Source: Emydura subglobosa
Taxonomy: Eukaryota > Chordata > Testudines > Chelidae
DNA length: 64,000 nt
Reading direction: 5' to 3'
Assembly (NCBI GenBank): GCA_007922225.1
Contig: ML680055.1
Span: forward strand, 2,529,206-2,593,205
Position numbers and translations under genes: made by a program. The notes under the pieces are model-generated. The model did not search any database. It was not told the DNA's origin and was given only the letters and a program-made list of their open reading frames with translations. Every line of letters begins with the position of its first letter. Within the stretch, counting starts at the first letter, position 1. Below, piece after piece: positions 37,001 to 52,000 of the stretch.

Positions 37001-40000
37001 GTGCAAACGGAGAGCTGCTCTGATATTACAGTGACAGGTACCAGAGAAGCACCCTGGATGAAAAGGAACAAACTAGGTTAGGCCACCGAGCAGCTGCAGC
37101 CAGGGTACGTGCGGGGGTGGGCAAAGGGTCTGGCTAACGGAAGGGGCGAGCGTCTCACAGCCCCGAGGGGCAGCAAGGGGAGAGGCAAACGCAAGAGTGT
37201 GCAGGCTGGTGGGGCTGGAAGGCGGGAGAAGGCAGGGGGATGTGTTGTGACTCGCTGGCCCCCAGCCGGCGGGAGGGGGGAGGAACGCAGCTGGGAGGCG
37301 AAGGAAGAGCCTGCCCGCAGGTGAGACGGGCAAGGAATAGCCATGCCGGGCGGGCAGAATCGAACCCACCCACACTGCCAAGGGGGGAGAGGGATCAACA
37401 GCAGCCGCGCAGAGGTGAAAGCTTTGGGCTTCCCTGACAGCTGGATGGGCCCAGGCGAAGGCAGAATTGCTCAGTCTGAGCCTAGGGGCGGGGGGAGGCC
37501 AAGGCACCTACAAGAGCACCCTGCCGCGGGCAGCAAGAGCCACGCCCGAGGGGGAGTGAAGACACCAGCCCTGGAGACGCTGGGTGCTTCAGCTCCGGGG
37601 TTCCCCGAGCCCAGCAAAGCGACCTGGCCCGCGGCCTGCTTTGCAGGCGGGAGCTGGAGCCCGAGTGGCCGCATGGGGAGAAGGAAATGGGGCACAGGCC
37701 TTAGGCAAACGCCCCGCTTGGCATGACCCCACTCCAGAGCTGCCGGCCTCTCGCTGCCATCGCCACCGAGCCCTGCAGGACCGAGGGGAAGGGGCTCCCC
37801 TTCCCCTGCCATCACTGCTGCCCCAGACCAGGGGAGTCTGAGGCTCTCTTCCCACTCAGGATGCTGCTCCACCTGGCCCCAAGAGAAATGGGGCTTCCAG
37901 GTCCCCCCCTTCCCTGCAGCCGGTGCTGCTTCTCCTGGCAGGGTGGCTCTGGGGCTACCCTTCCTCCTCAAATGGCCGATGCCCCGCTCCCCCAGTCCCT
38001 GGGGCTGCTACCAAGCCCCCCTCCATGGGATTATGGGCGTGGGTCTCTCTCCAACCCCCCTTTTCTGGCAGTGGCCATGGCAGGGGTTCCCCCGCTGGGT
38101 CTGTGTCATCTCTCAACTCCACGGCTATCCTCCGCCCCAATGCTGTGTTCACCTGGCGTTCAGATGAGCCTCAAACCCCTAAGGGAGCAAATGCAATAAA
38201 TAAGAGGGTGCCGATCCCACCGGTGGCTACTTGACACAAAAAATGTGCTCCAAAATAGCCATATGTCTGGAGAGGGTCCCTGACCCGGCCCTAACTCTGA
38301 CCCCTGGCAGCAGCCAGAGCCTCAAAGAAACCGGAGATCCTGCTCCAGCCACCACACAGGATCCGGCCACACAAACACATCTGCGGGCTTCTCTCTTAAC
38401 TCTCCTGAGCCGGTGTGATGGCAAGAGAAGCCCGTTTTCAGGTGGGCTTCCAGCCTAGAGGTCTGGCTGTTGGACTGAGCCGTGGCATTGCGAATGCCTT
38501 GGGGTTTGAATTTTTTTTTTTTTTTTTAAGAGAACAACAGCATCCTTCCGAGGTGTTTTGCTGGGAGGGCATCCGAGCGCAGGGCGTGGGGAGACAGAAT
38601 CGGACGGAGCTCGATGCAGACTGCTGCGCACTTCAAAATCTGGGCAATACATGGGAACAGGTGTGCGTACAATGGCAACGTCAAGAGAGACATTCTTACA
38701 CCTAAAAATATTCCTGTGTCCCTGTATTCTTGGGAAACCTGCTTTGAATACTGAGTTCCTGCATCTGTTCTGTGAAGGGGCTGCTTCTTCGTTAGGGACT
38801 TTTCCAGAGGTTGTTCAGGGATTCAGTGACAAAGTTACTCTTTCGGTGATAGAAGCATTAGGAAAATCACACCCTAGGTGAGTGAAGAGAATATTTTGAC
38901 CCTAGCTGCTCTGCCGCTTTCTGGGCAAATTCTATCTTGGATGAGCCGTGGGATGCGACGTTCCCAGGTGAGAGGTCTGATTTTGTGAAGTCACAGGGAC
39001 TGGGATGATACAATGAGATTTAGCTGGGGAGTCACGGCTGGTAGGAGAGCACATCACCTTCTCACTTGCATGCGCTGGTGTGCACAGCGCTGTACATGTT
39101 TGCATCTACCCCATCAGTGCTTCCCAAATGTGGTTCCCAGCTCCTCTCTGTGCCCGGGGGCAGGGACAGAGGAGACAGTCCCACAGAGAGACATCTACAC
39201 TCAAGGAAGGCTGGGAACAAACTCTCCCATTGTCTTCCCAACCAATTCACCTCTAACCGGGCTGAATGACCTCTGAGCTGGTGGGGAGAGATTCCAGCCC
39301 CAGCGGAGGTGCTGGTGATCAAAGCTGCTGTACCTGGACACGGCTGGCTGACAGGAACAGGGCTGTGCGGACATTTTTTGCCCCCCCCTCCTCCTCCAAG
39401 GCTGCAGAGAAGCTGGGAAAGGAGAATGCTCTGCCCTTAATGCCACTGGGTTGTGACAAATGGGCAAATGAGTCATGAGCCGGCTGCACACACCCTGCCT
39501 GGGCCAATGCAGATGTGTGCGCCACTCTCGCCCCCTGGATCCCTAGCTGAAAGCCAGCAAGCCTGCCCCAGACAGCGGGCCTGTAAACCTTAGCAGTTTG
39601 CTGCATACTCACGGTGAGGCGACTGGGGCTGGCTGAAGCTCTGATCCCCCACCTGTGGGGCACGGGGGTGAAAGCAATCACCAGCCACTCCTCCCTCCTG
39701 CCTATGGTGTGTGTCTTTCCTTTGCTGGCACATCCTGGATCAGGTAAGACACATACCCTCATTTGCATAGGGAGGGGCTAGTCCTCCTTGGGTTTAACCC
39801 TTTTATTGCCCCACGCTGGTCAGGGGCGGAGGGAGGAGGCTGCTCTGACTGATCACAAAGGATTCGCTTACTGAACCCAAGCACTTGGAGGGAGCCTGTG
39901 GTTCGAGGCGAGGGCTGTGCTGGAGGCCGGGGACGCCTGCTTGTAGGGCAGGGAGGCAGTTTAGCAAAATGCAGAGAGGCAGGGAACTCGGGTCTGTCTC

Positions 40001-43000
40001 ATGCCCTGGGCGTGCAGAGTCCCTGCGTCTCTGCCCCTGCGGGCCGGGGGTCTCTTGTTATCAGCACCGATGCAGCCACCCCAGGATTCTTTTGCCCGCT
40101 TGTCACAATCCCGTGGCATTGAGGGCAGAGCGTTCTCCTTTCCCAGCTTCTCTGCAGCCCTGGAAGAGGACCGGGGGCAAGAAATGCCTGCACGTGCTAG
40201 CGGAGTTTGGGTCCGAAGCATCAGCAAGCAAAGCCTCTCTCCTCGCTTCACGCCCCCCTGCCCCGCGGACACACCCTGGCTGAGGTTTGCAGAAGTGAGG
40301 AGTGATTTGAGGCACATTAAAGGGTCCGGCTGACTTCCACCGGCTGGAGTCTGGGCACCGGCTGCAAACAAGGGCCGCTAGGGTGTCTCGGGTGGAAAAC
40401 CCAAAATCTGAGGGTCTTGGCCCTGGGACTTTGAATCCTGTTTTCACGTGTCCTCACACGATGCCTGAACTCAGCTAGGCTCGGGCTCGTCTACACTGGA
40501 TAAAAAGGTGCATCTCCAAGAGGTGTGTGCTAAGGCATGTGACACTCCTCGTGCGGGCAAGGCGGGTGCAGCGGGAGCTGGGTGAGGGAAACCTGAACGG
40601 TCGGGGAGGGGTTACCTGGGCCAGATGACGCGGGTTAAAACTGCAGCTGGGTCTGCAGGGAACCCGGGTTACTGTGGGGTTCAAACCCCTTTTCCCTACT
40701 GAAGACAAGACGTCCTGGTCATTAACGTGTGTTAAACCACGATTGGACCTCCTCCAAACACGGGGGACCCGAGGCCGCAGGGTTATGGGGCCGCGGGGGC
40801 GGATCATGGGGCCCGTCTGCTCCGTGCCCCCTCACTTCCCAGGGGGAGGGCTGACTGAACTCAGCCTCAGCCCTGGCCCCCTCCAAGAAGTGAGGGGGCA
40901 TTCCCAGCCCTCACACAGGTAGCATCTCACGGACCCACAGATGGGTTCCACAATAAGCCCTACATACAACAGCCCCACCCACGGCACGGTGCCTCCACGC
41001 AGAGAGATGCTCTGGGGCCTGTGCTCCATCCCCCACGCACCCCGCCCTGCCCTGCCCCCAGGGAACTGCTGTGGGTTTGGAGAGGCCGGGGGCAGGGAGT
41101 TCCTAGCCAAGGAGGGGCAGGACTTTGCCCCAGCTCCTGACAGCTGGGAACTGACCCCCGCCCCCGCCCCCGGCTCAGCACTGCTGCGCAACTTCCCACA
41201 GCCCGGGGAAATCAGCTGCTCCTCAGGTGGCATCCAAGGAGCGGCCCCATTGCAAAGATTAGCTTGGTCGGTCCTGAAACCCCTTCCTTGGCAAGCGCCC
41301 CGGGGCTCCCCAGGGGCTGGGGCCACCCCCCTGCACGGTGTTTTCTGCACTTGGCCCATCAGCGATGAAAGTCCAAAGCGCTGCCTCCGATGGGTCTCTG
41401 GACCCGGGGCCACGGGGACAGCGATGCTGGTTTTCGTGTCAACCAGGCCCTGCCTTCCTATTCCGGCGGGGGGCCGAGGAGCACCCGGCTCTTGCGGCCG
41501 CTGCTTCGTGCGGTGCAGACGGCTCTGGACGGAAGCTGGTGCGCTGATTCAGGGGGGCTGGCAGGGTCACGGCAGGCCCATCGCCTTGGCGGGGTGGGGC
41601 TCGGGTGAGCCATCTCTGGCATGCAGCACGCACCACCTCCTCGTGCTATTTATAGCTGCGTGCGGCACACCCGGAGGGATGGCTAAGCAGCAAAGCCTTG
41701 GCACCGGGTCCAGAGAGCAGCCGCGGGGGTGTCGTAGGGGGCAGGGCCCCAGCCCAGGAGTCAAGCGAGCTGGCTCCTGGCCCCGGATCTGCCACTGACC
41801 TTCTGGGTGACCTTGGGCAAGTCACCCCCTCCCCAACCCCCATTCCTCTTTCTCCTCCTGCTAATCTGCTCTAAGATTGTAAACTCTTGAGGGCAGGGAC
41901 AGTCTCAACGCAGGTGTCTGGACAGTGCCCAGTGCCATGGAACACGGGCAGGGGCAGACTGGATCAGAGCCAAGCTCCAGCCGGCCCAGCGTCCTCTCTT
42001 GGCCAGTGGCCAGCCCCAGCTGCTGCAAAGGAAGGTATAAGAACTCTGCAGTAGCAGCTATGGGACAATCTGGCCCCATGAACGGACTCATCCTGTTCCC
42101 TGCTGGGCAGAGCTCGATTTAAGCCCTGCAGCCGGCAGTTTGATCTCCCTCCCAGAATCTGGGGCTGTTCATTACGATAGCTCTGGATACCCTCATCCAC
42201 AGGCACCTCCTGTCCACTGTTTTAATCTTGTTAAGTTCGTGGAGTCAGCGAGCTCATGTGGCAGTGAGTTCCACAGTCTAGTCACATGAGGACTAGTTTT
42301 GAATTTCCCACCTTCTCACTTCGTTGGCCGTCCCCTGGTCCTTCTGCGTGAAAGAGGGAGAACAGACGCTCCCGCTCTCCCTTCTCTAGAACAGTCATTC
42401 TGTTTTAGACTTTTATCGTGTCCATGTCGCCTTTCAGAGGTGAACGAGGCGGCTTTATGGCCTGCGGTGCGCTTGGCTGAAGCGCCGGGGGGGCTGGCTG
42501 CTGTTGCACACGTGCTAGCATTTGCTGGTGTTTTCCAGGACCGCTACTCTTAGCAAATGCTGGGAGCATTGGCTGTGCAGCCTGGAGGCATCAGGATGAG
42601 GAACTGAGTTCAGGACTCCAGCAGCTGGAACAAACCTGGGGGAGCCCATTCCTCTGAGAGTCACAGAAATGTCGGGCTTGCAGGAACCTCAAGAAGCCCA
42701 GCAAGTCCGGCCCCCTGCGCTGAGGCAGGATCAAGTAAAGATAAACCGTCCCTGACAGGGGTTTGTCCAGCCGGTTCTTAGAAACCTCCAGTGACGGGGA
42801 TCCCCCAACCTCCCCTGGAAGCCTGGTCCAGAGCTTAACTCCCCTTCGATCAGAAAGTTCTTCCTAATGTCTTACCTAAATCCCCCTTGCTGCAGATTAA
42901 GCCCATCGCTTCCTGTCCTACCTCCAGTGGACGTGGAGGACAGTTGATCACCGTCCTCTTTACAACAGCCCTTCACACACTTGAAGACTGTGAGCACATC

Positions 43001-46000
43001 CCGCCTCGGTTGTCTTTTGTCAGGACAAAACATGCACCAGGTGTGGTAACCTTTAACCTTTCCTCCAAGGGTTCCTCTCCTCTGGGCTCTCTCAGATTTG
43101 TCCACCTCTTTCCTAAAGTGTGGGGCCCAGAGCTGGACCCCGGACCCTAGCCGAGGTCTCACCGGTGCCGAGCAGGGCAGGACAATGACCTCCCAGGTTC
43201 ACACGACATTCCCGCGAATACACCCCAGAATGGTTCATTCGCCTTTCCTGCAGCTGCATCACGTTGCTGGCTCCTGTTCACTTTGTGATCATATAACCCC
43301 CTGATCCTTTTCAGCAGTACCAACACCCAGAGGTGACACGTGTGTGTGGGGGGGGAGGATTGCAGGGTCACGTACCACCCCAGATTTGCTGCTTGGTTTG
43401 TACTGGGCATGTTGACTAACATTGCTGAAGCCGGCTGCCCTCACTCTGCCCCCCGGCTATTGGCGGGCATGGGTCATCTCTGCTGCCCCCCAGCTAGCTA
43501 TTCTGGATTTTGTAACCTTGCCTGTGATTTTTCCTTCGTAAGTGCAGAACTTTGCACTTGTCTTTATCGAATTTCATCTTGTTCAATTTAGACCAACTTG
43601 CCAAGATCTAATTCTGCCCTCCAAAGTGCTTGCAACCCTGCCCATCCTGGCACCCTCTGCAAATTTTATTCGCGCACTCTCCAGTCCATCATCCAAGTCA
43701 TTAATGAAAATATGGCATCGTGCCGGGCCCAGGACTGACCCTGCGGGACTTCACTAGATCTGCCCTCCCGGTCGGACAGGGAACCACTGCTAACGGCTCC
43801 AGCCTTTCAATCAGCTGGACACCGCGGGAGAGTAAGTTCTTCTAGACCCCGTCCCTTAGCTTGTTAGGAGAATGTCATGTGGGACTGCGTCAGACGCCTT
43901 GCACTGAAATCAATTCCGGGCATAGCTACTGCTCTCCCCATCCACCAGGCCTATAACCTGTCACAGAAGGACATTAGACTGATCTGGCAGGATTTGTCCA
44001 TGCTTTGATGTCCATGCTGGCTAGTCCCTCATTCCCTGCTAGTCTCTAGGTGCTGACAAATGGATTGTTTACGTGCTTTGTTCCAGTATCTTTCCAGGCA
44101 TCAAAGTTAGGCTGCCTGGTCCCCAGTTCCGCTTTGTTCCCCCTTGTAATGGCAGGCATTATGTTTGCCCTTCTCCAATCCTCTAGGACCCTCCTCGCTC
44201 CCGGGGTCCCAGAGACCCGGTTCCAGGCCGAGCCCAAACGTCAACACGGCTATTAAACAGCCCGCCCAGCCCGAGCCTCGCAAACCCGAATCAGCTGACC
44301 TGGGCCAGCTGTGGGTGTAGACGTATCCTCCCTGCCTGTCCCAGGACACCACCAATTGTGTGTCATCACCAAACAGCCTCCCTGCCCCCGTGGGTTCTTC
44401 CGACCTTCTCAGGAGCTGGTTTAAGGGCCGAGACCCACTGCTCTCCTTCCCCCAGTGAGAAGATTCATCTCCCAAGCGCTGTCAGGGGGTGGCTGGATAA
44501 GGCACAGTCCTTCTCTGTCGCCCTTCTCCCCCATCGTCTCTGCTTTCTCACCCACTGCCTGGGTTTCCCTCCAAGCCTGGGAGCCCTCAGCCAGCTAGAG
44601 GCACGAAGGTGTGATAGTCGCTCAAGGCCCATCAGTGCTACTTCCTAGCCTGTCTCCTCCGTCCGGCTATGGAACCGCCCCATGCTGGACCTGGAGCCCA
44701 GCACCAGAGAGAACAGCCGGGGTTTCCCTGGCTACGGGCATGGAGCTGGGCGAGAAACAGATTCTTTGTCTGCAGCAAACGGCAACAGTCCCATGGTTTG
44801 TTTCCATCCCGAGGGCAGACGAAAAGTTGAAATATCAAAACGTTTCAAAACGTTTGGCTCCCGCATCACTTCCGTTGGGAAGAGGTAAAAGAAACCATCC
44901 TGCTAACTAAGCTGGGTTTTCTTCGGATTTTGGGAAACAATAAAAAAAAAAAAAAGATCCACTTTCCGCTTGGGTTTTGGGGACCTTCTCCAATGGCAGC
45001 CCCCACTCTCCCCATGTAGACTTTTTCCTGCTGGAAAATGATAATAAAGTGTGAAATGTGTTGCCCATTTTATCACACTCATTTACCTCCCCCGGTCTTA
45101 TTCCAGTGGGGAAAATGGGGCAAAAAGCCCTAAAAATCCCCAAACCAAACTGAAAAACCGAACATTTTCAATTGACCAAAAGTCAAAATCAAACACAAAA
45201 TTGTCCAAGTGTTTCAACAACGCTGACGCTTGCCCCTCAGAAGAATGTCATCCCAGCTGACGGGCTGCCACAGGAAATTTCAGTTTCCAAGCAACCCCAT
45301 TTCCGGGGGGAAATTTTTTGTGAAATGTGGACCCGCGCCGGGTAAAACCTTTTCCCCTGCTGGGTTTGACAGGACAGGCTGTCCCAGAGCCAATACACAG
45401 TGCAATGCAAAGGCGTCAGCGCAAGAAGGCGAGTGGAGAGCATTGCAGGGTACTGCCCACTGAAGGGGTGATGACAACAGGCAGATTTTACAACCTTGGG
45501 TTTAGGCCAGTTTTAAACTCATATAACAATGACCAGCCCAGTACCACCCATCATGTGGCCAGAGTTTTACTGGGAAAAGATGCCTTATATCAGTCTAGTT
45601 TATTGCCCATCACATCACACAGGGATTAATGTAAAATACAAATCATATAATAATAAAATAATCAATCAACCAGGAATTCAGAGCAGTCGGCTCAGTGGCG
45701 ATGTGCATGCAGCTAACAGGGCCTAGCCTGAATAACCAACCGGAACATGGATGGTGAGACGGAAGAGTCACACTGTCATGAGAGGGGAATATGTGGTACA
45801 AACAGGGGACCCGGCAGGCATGCCTCTGGCAACCTCAGAACTTCAGCACTGGTGTCATCTAGTGGTGAAAGCTGAGACGTGCAGAGACACAAAGTTCACA
45901 TCTCAGTCGGCAAAAAACAACAACGCGGCAGCCTCGTGTGTTTGCTGAAAGCTTGCAGACTCAGCTGCCAGCCTGAAACGTCCCAGATTTGAAACGCACC

Positions 46001-49000
46001 CACCCTACCGCTAGCAATTCTGGCGTAAGAAGGGCAGCGCATGACAGTCACATGCGTGTTCGGCCTATCCCACTAGAAACAAAACCCGGGGCTCGGCGAA
46101 GGTCCAAGCAGCCCGGAGAAGCACTCTGAAACCAGGAGGCATGGCAAAGTCTAACCAGGGCACATTCACTTTGCCCCGGTGCACATCCGGAGACAGTCCA
46201 GTTTCACAGTCTCCTGTTATTTCCCAACACTATCCCACCACCACACTTTTTTCTACAGGCAGATACACAATTATGGCATCTTGTGCTTTATTTTTTACTT
46301 CTTTAGGTTTATATGCACAGCTGTTCACAAGGAGTCCCTGTCCCTGGCTAGACACACTGACAACCCTTAGGACATGTGGACAATTCCTGGCTAGGGGAGA
46401 TGTACAAGCACTAGCTCTGACTAAGCAAATGTGCTAAAAATGGCAGCAGGGCCGGCACAGCGTGGGCTAGCCACCTGCGAACGCACTACGACTCTCGGAC
46501 CGGGCTGTACTCAGCTAGCACCGAGTTGCCACTATGCTGCCCGTTCGTCCAGCTGAGCTGGGCAGGACACCTCCAGCTGCTTTGTAGACACGGCCCATAA
46601 CCCACACCCAGCAAGCTGCTTCTTGAAACCTTCCTCGGCCACGAATCGACCCGTCGGCCAGAAGCAACCGTAAGCCAGAAACCAAGACCGTCTTTCAGGT
46701 CTCCCGTCGCCCTGCACTGTGCGAAGGGGCAGCTGTTACTAACCAAGGCTCTGGAGCACGTCCCCACGCCAAGGGGTCCGGTCCACTGCCCGATCTGATT
46801 GCAGCTGGGGGGAGAGAGATCTCTTTCAGAAGAGTCAATCCCAGACCACTTAGGGTCAGAACCAACTTCTTAAACTCCTCCAGGGCTAGCGAGGGAGCCG
46901 GCCCTCTGACGTAGCTGACTTCCCGAACCCCCAAACCAAACGCTAAGGAAGCGGGAAGAACTCGGGGCTGATGCAGCTTCGTACACCGCGCCCCCTTCAT
47001 TTTGAGGCCTGGTTCTTGTAGGAACAGGGTATATCTGCGTCTACATGGCAGCAAACTGATTGCAGGAGAGCCCTGGCGTGGGGCTGGTCTCTCTAGCCGT
47101 GCTGTCAGCCAGCACCACCTCCTCTCCACGCAGCTCGCAGGCAGGGCCCAGCAGAAGTCGCGCTCCTGGCTCCCAGCTCTTTCTCCTAAGGTAACCCTTA
47201 GGCAGTCCACCAACGAGACCCAGTCCCCTCCCCGCGGCCTGGCAGCTGAGTGCAGCTGTACCGGATGGCATCCCGTGCGTCTCCCTGCCCTGCACTTCCC
47301 TGTGCTCTTGTCTGGGGGGCGAAGGCAGGTTCCAGGACAGCTCAGCCTTACTCCATGGGCAGCTTCAGAGAGGAGAGAAACCAGCCTGCAGGGGCAAGGT
47401 GGCCCACCCAGCACTGCCAGCCCTCGCGAGTTACTGCACGGCTCACAGTATTTGGTGTTGCTGTTAAAGCCCCAGCACCTGGAGTCATGTTAGCTTGTCA
47501 GATTCCCAGCTTGCTTGCTTTCAAGTTTCTAGTCCTCCTGCATGCAGAGCACAGCTTGGAAACATGATCCGAGCACACAGAGACAAGAACCTAAAATTGA
47601 TTATATTTTTTTTTAAAAAATCTCATGACTTTCCAGGCAACCTCATGATTTTTGGGGCCTTGACCCAGAATTTATGAATGCTCAGGATTGACCAAACTGC
47701 CTGACTTCCTTCCAAACTCTGGTGGAGCACTATTCATATTTTTAATATCATTATTAAAATCCAAGAGGGGAAGGATGGTCCAGTGGTCAGGGCACCAGCC
47801 TAAGACTTGGGAGACTGGATTTACATCCCTGCTCCCCACAGACTTCCTGTGTTCCGAGGCCAAGCACTTGGTCTCTCCGTGCCTCAGTTTCCCATCTGCA
47901 CAATACAGATAACAGCCCTGTCCTGCCTCACAGGGTTGTGTAAGATAAATCCTCAGGCTGGCAGAGCACTACAAATCCCTTTCAAGACAGTTCAAGATTT
48001 CAAAATCAGTTTTCATTCAGCCTGGGGAACCCAACCAAAGCCTTTCAAAGTCTTCCACAAACTGGACTTGTGTCAAAATGTCTGTTTTCAGATCCAAAAG
48101 GTCAGCATTTCATTGCAGGGCTCGCTCTCAATCTGTGAGCAGAAAAGACTTCCCCTGAAATCTGTCAAACTTGATTTGTCTCCACTAAACGTTTCGGCTC
48201 TGATGAAACAGCATTTTTGAAAGGTTTCACTGAAGCCCGGATAAATACATTCCAGACGGGGAGGTGCGCAGATACTGCAGGAATAGGACCTTAGAAGAAC
48301 CATAGATCTTTTTTTAAAATTATTTAATACATTTAGTCATTTCTTTGCACTGCAAATGTCTTGAGCTCTCCACTGCCAGAGGTGTGCAAAAGAGCATCGT
48401 GAGAATTGATTTTATAAGGGAGAGACAGAGATTTTTTCCCCCTCCCCTGCCATTCTCCTGCTCAAAAAACATTGAACCAAGGGAAAAAAAACCCATTTGC
48501 TAGAAACTTTCAGGGGCAAACGTTCCCCTGTGGGAGCAGCCGGGCCGGAGCTTTCGCAAGGTTACAAGAGGCTGAAAAGTGGGTTTGCATGAGAATGGTC
48601 CGGCAATAGCGTGGCGCCCGGCTTAGTCACCTCTTACCTAACCCTGCCCACACCTGCTGCTTCGCTCCAGGACAGCCCAGCTTGTTCCCAGGCTTTGTCT
48701 TTACCGACTGACGCAGGAAGGCCCAAGGGCCAGCTACAGAACCGGTTCCCAGCTTTTGTCCGAGGATGCGAGGTCTGAACTGGGTGCGGCCCCAGCTGGA
48801 GGCTGAGGCACCAGCTTTTTAGTTGCATTCAGGCGGACGCACCCCAGAGGGAAGAGAGGGGACGGCTGAAATGGAAGCCGGACGCTTTGCGGCTCATTGA
48901 TTTTCAGGCCACAAGGGACCATTCTGGGCATCTAGTCTGAGCTCCTGTGTGGGAGGAGGGGGCCCCGCTTGCTCTCGGGCCAGGCAAAAGACGTGGCCCT

Positions 49001-52000
49001 GTCGGGCAGGCTGAGTGAAGCAAGCAGGAGCCGAGCTCCCATTGCTGGCTGGGATTTCTCTCCATCCACCAGCAGGAGCAGTGCCAGGCTCAGAGCGAGT
49101 CCAGGAGCGCCTCGGGGAGGGGTTAATGCAAAAGGCACCACGGCCTGACGTCTAGCAGGCTGCACGCACCCGGCCCAACCGGCAACCGGGAGTGGCAAAG
49201 AGCAAGCGAAAGAGACAGCTGCAACGCCCAGCGCGTGACTGAATCACAGCAAGCAACTCCCTCCTCTGGGCGTCAGGACCCATCCGCCCGTGGAAAACGC
49301 CACAGTCCTTCACGGCCGGGATCTCGGCAGGGGCCCTGGACTCCAACGTGTGGGGCTCAGCCCCTCGGCCCACTGGAATGGGCTCCAGCTGCATCAGCAG
49401 AACCCAGGTCTCCGCGCCCAGCGGGCATCTCAGTGGTATCAGTCCCTTGCCCTGCGCCTTGCAATTCGTTAGCCTTAAACGCTTCCCAGGCTCTTTCCTC
49501 TCCAGAGGCTGGGTTCGTGGGTCCCCTCGTCACAACAAACCAAAACCAGTCACGCCCGCGCCAGCTGCGTCTCTCTGACACCCCCGCCCGCCCAGCCACC
49601 CGGGGGGGCACGGAGCAAACAGTCCGGCTGCTTTCTCGCTCCACCGGCTGCGGTGACATGGAGACGGCCGAGCGCTGGCCCTTCCCGGAGCTCGGCTGAG
49701 GTGATGGAGCTGCCTGTGTTGCCGCCGGAAGGCAGGGCTGCCCCGGGGTGGCCGGCCGGGTGCACGACAGGAGGGCAGAGGAGATGCTCGAATGGCGCCT
49801 TCTAGCCTTACAGGCTAAGAATCCAGCAGTCCCCCGGGGAGTCTCCTCCCGTCGCTGTGGGGCTGCCCTTCCACAGCAGGGGCGGAGACACAGGGGGCCC
49901 TGATCTCACCAAAGGCTGACGTGCTGCAGCTGGCGGCCCAGCGGGCCGGCCTGCCCATGGGGGTAGAGGAGTCCAACACCCCAACCACCTCTGGCCCTGC
50001 CACTGCCCTCCGAGCCCGTGGGGGCATGGCCGGCTCCCAGGCGGGGAGCGGTGGCTGGGAATGGCGCAGGCCAGCGCCAGGCCGTGTGGTGCCCTGGCTG
50101 GCAGCGACTGCTGTGCTGACGGTAGGTAGGCCAGTCTGTCCCCAGGAGTAAGCCAAGCCTGGCTGAGTCCCAGCACCTCTTCCCTATACCAGCCACTGAA
50201 AATGAATCCGGATCCATCCCCAGGCTGGCGCGGGGACAAAGGGGAGGCTGGTGCCCGATTCAGCGGCTGCTGCAATGACTCCGTAGGCATGCGGATCCTT
50301 CCCTGCCATGCCTCCTCCTGCCCCCGGCACCCCCGTCCGTCCCTGCAACATCCCTGCACCCGGAGCAGTTGTGGAAGGAGCCCAGCACTGGCTCCATGCC
50401 CAGGCCTCAGGGGTCTCATGCTGGGGGGGTTCCCTGGGTGTGAACCCCCACCCTACAGCCCCTTCATGCCAGGCTAGCTGGTGCAAAGCTAGCAGAACTG
50501 CACTGCCTGGGCACGGGGTCACTGTGGACCACTGTAACTATGGTGGGAAGCAGCAGAGCTGGCTGGAAAATGGGGCTTTCCAGTCTCCCCCGATCGCTGG
50601 TGCTTTGATCAGTCTCGCAATATTTAGCAGCTTTACTAAATCACCAGCTCCTGGAGCCTCGTGACTCTGCAGAATCTCAGCTGTAGACAAACAGTGAGCG
50701 CCGAGCTTTTGGCCTCGAGGGGGAAAGTTCTAAAGGCTCAGAAACCAGGAGACCCAACCCAACGTTCATTCCTATTAAAATCAGACAGCCTCGACGCCTG
50801 GCTCTCCCCCTCTGAGGGCTTGGCACAGGTGAGGCCACGGGGGTCGTTTCAGAAGCTGACCTGGGAGCTGCTGATAGGTCTCGAGAACGAAGAGTCTGGA
50901 GAAGAAAATATGGCAGCTCCCCCCCCGGCCCCTCCAGCTGCAGCGGTTCCTGGAATTGGAAATGTTTGCTCAGCCAGGCTCCCGGGGCAGGAGCCGTTAC
51001 CCACAGAAGCCGACTGCAGAATGCGGCGAGCCACGGCGGCCTTCGTGAGTCCCTCTACGCTACGTGAGGGGTGAGAAAAGGAGGGAATTTGGTAACTAAA
51101 TAAAGCCGCGTGAGGGTGCTCGCTCTTATACCAGGCTTTCGCCCCAAGATCTCCAAGCACTTTGCAAAGGCAGAAAGTATCATTAACCTTCCTTTACAGA
51201 TGGGGAAACTGAGCCACATGTCCAAAGGTCACGCCTGGCCAGGGACGCCTCTAACCTCCCAAACAATGAATGTGAAACGTAAAATCCCGAATATCAACGT
51301 CTCAGTTCAACTGCAAATTCCAGCGCTGAAAAGGCAGGCGCCGCCGGAAATTCAGGTTTCTCCACAACATTAACTCGGCATTAGCACCCGTGAAGCGCTG
51401 ACGGTAGAAATGCTACGGTGCAGGTGGAAGGAAGGCTCTGAACGCAAGTTATTTTCTATCAAAGTTGGCTTGGCTTTGGGACTCTGAGGTCGGAGCAACC
51501 GCTGGGACCGTCCGGGGCTGCGGAGCTGCCATATATATGCTCTCAGGCGCCAGGCTCGGCCGTGGTGCCACATCTGTGCATGTCCCCGGTGACGGAACGC
51601 ACGCCCGTATTCACGCCCTCCCCACTGCTGTAATAATCTCTGTACAAAACGCGCCTGGTTAGGTATAATTGGAAACGAATAACTCACTGCTCAATAATAT
51701 CACAGCAAACACGCACAGTTATGAACGTAAGATGAAATCAGGACGGACGTGGGTTTATCAGACAAGTCTGGGGAGGGGGAAAGCTGTTTCTCAAAGACAG
51801 AGGACAAGCTGACGTCTCTAGCCAGGTGCCATCAAAGCTGATGGGCCATCGCCTACCAAGTGGCCGTTCTTTGACAAGGAAAGGGCCAGGAACAAACAGA
51901 TCTGCACCTTCACAAACAGCAGCAAGGGCCCGTTCGCTCACCAGACCCTAAGCCTCCTTGCTCTCAGCTGGAAGGAACTTTATCTCGGGATCACTTTGGG

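Noticed and set aside
37340..37395. tRNA-like T-arm (minus strand gggttcgattctgcccg)
   Set aside because: No matching acceptor, D or anticodon arms could be built around it.
40941..41798. Plus-strand open frame of 285 codons
   Set aside because: GC-rich intron DNA, no recognisable domain, no splice or promoter context, and overlapping long frames on the other strand.
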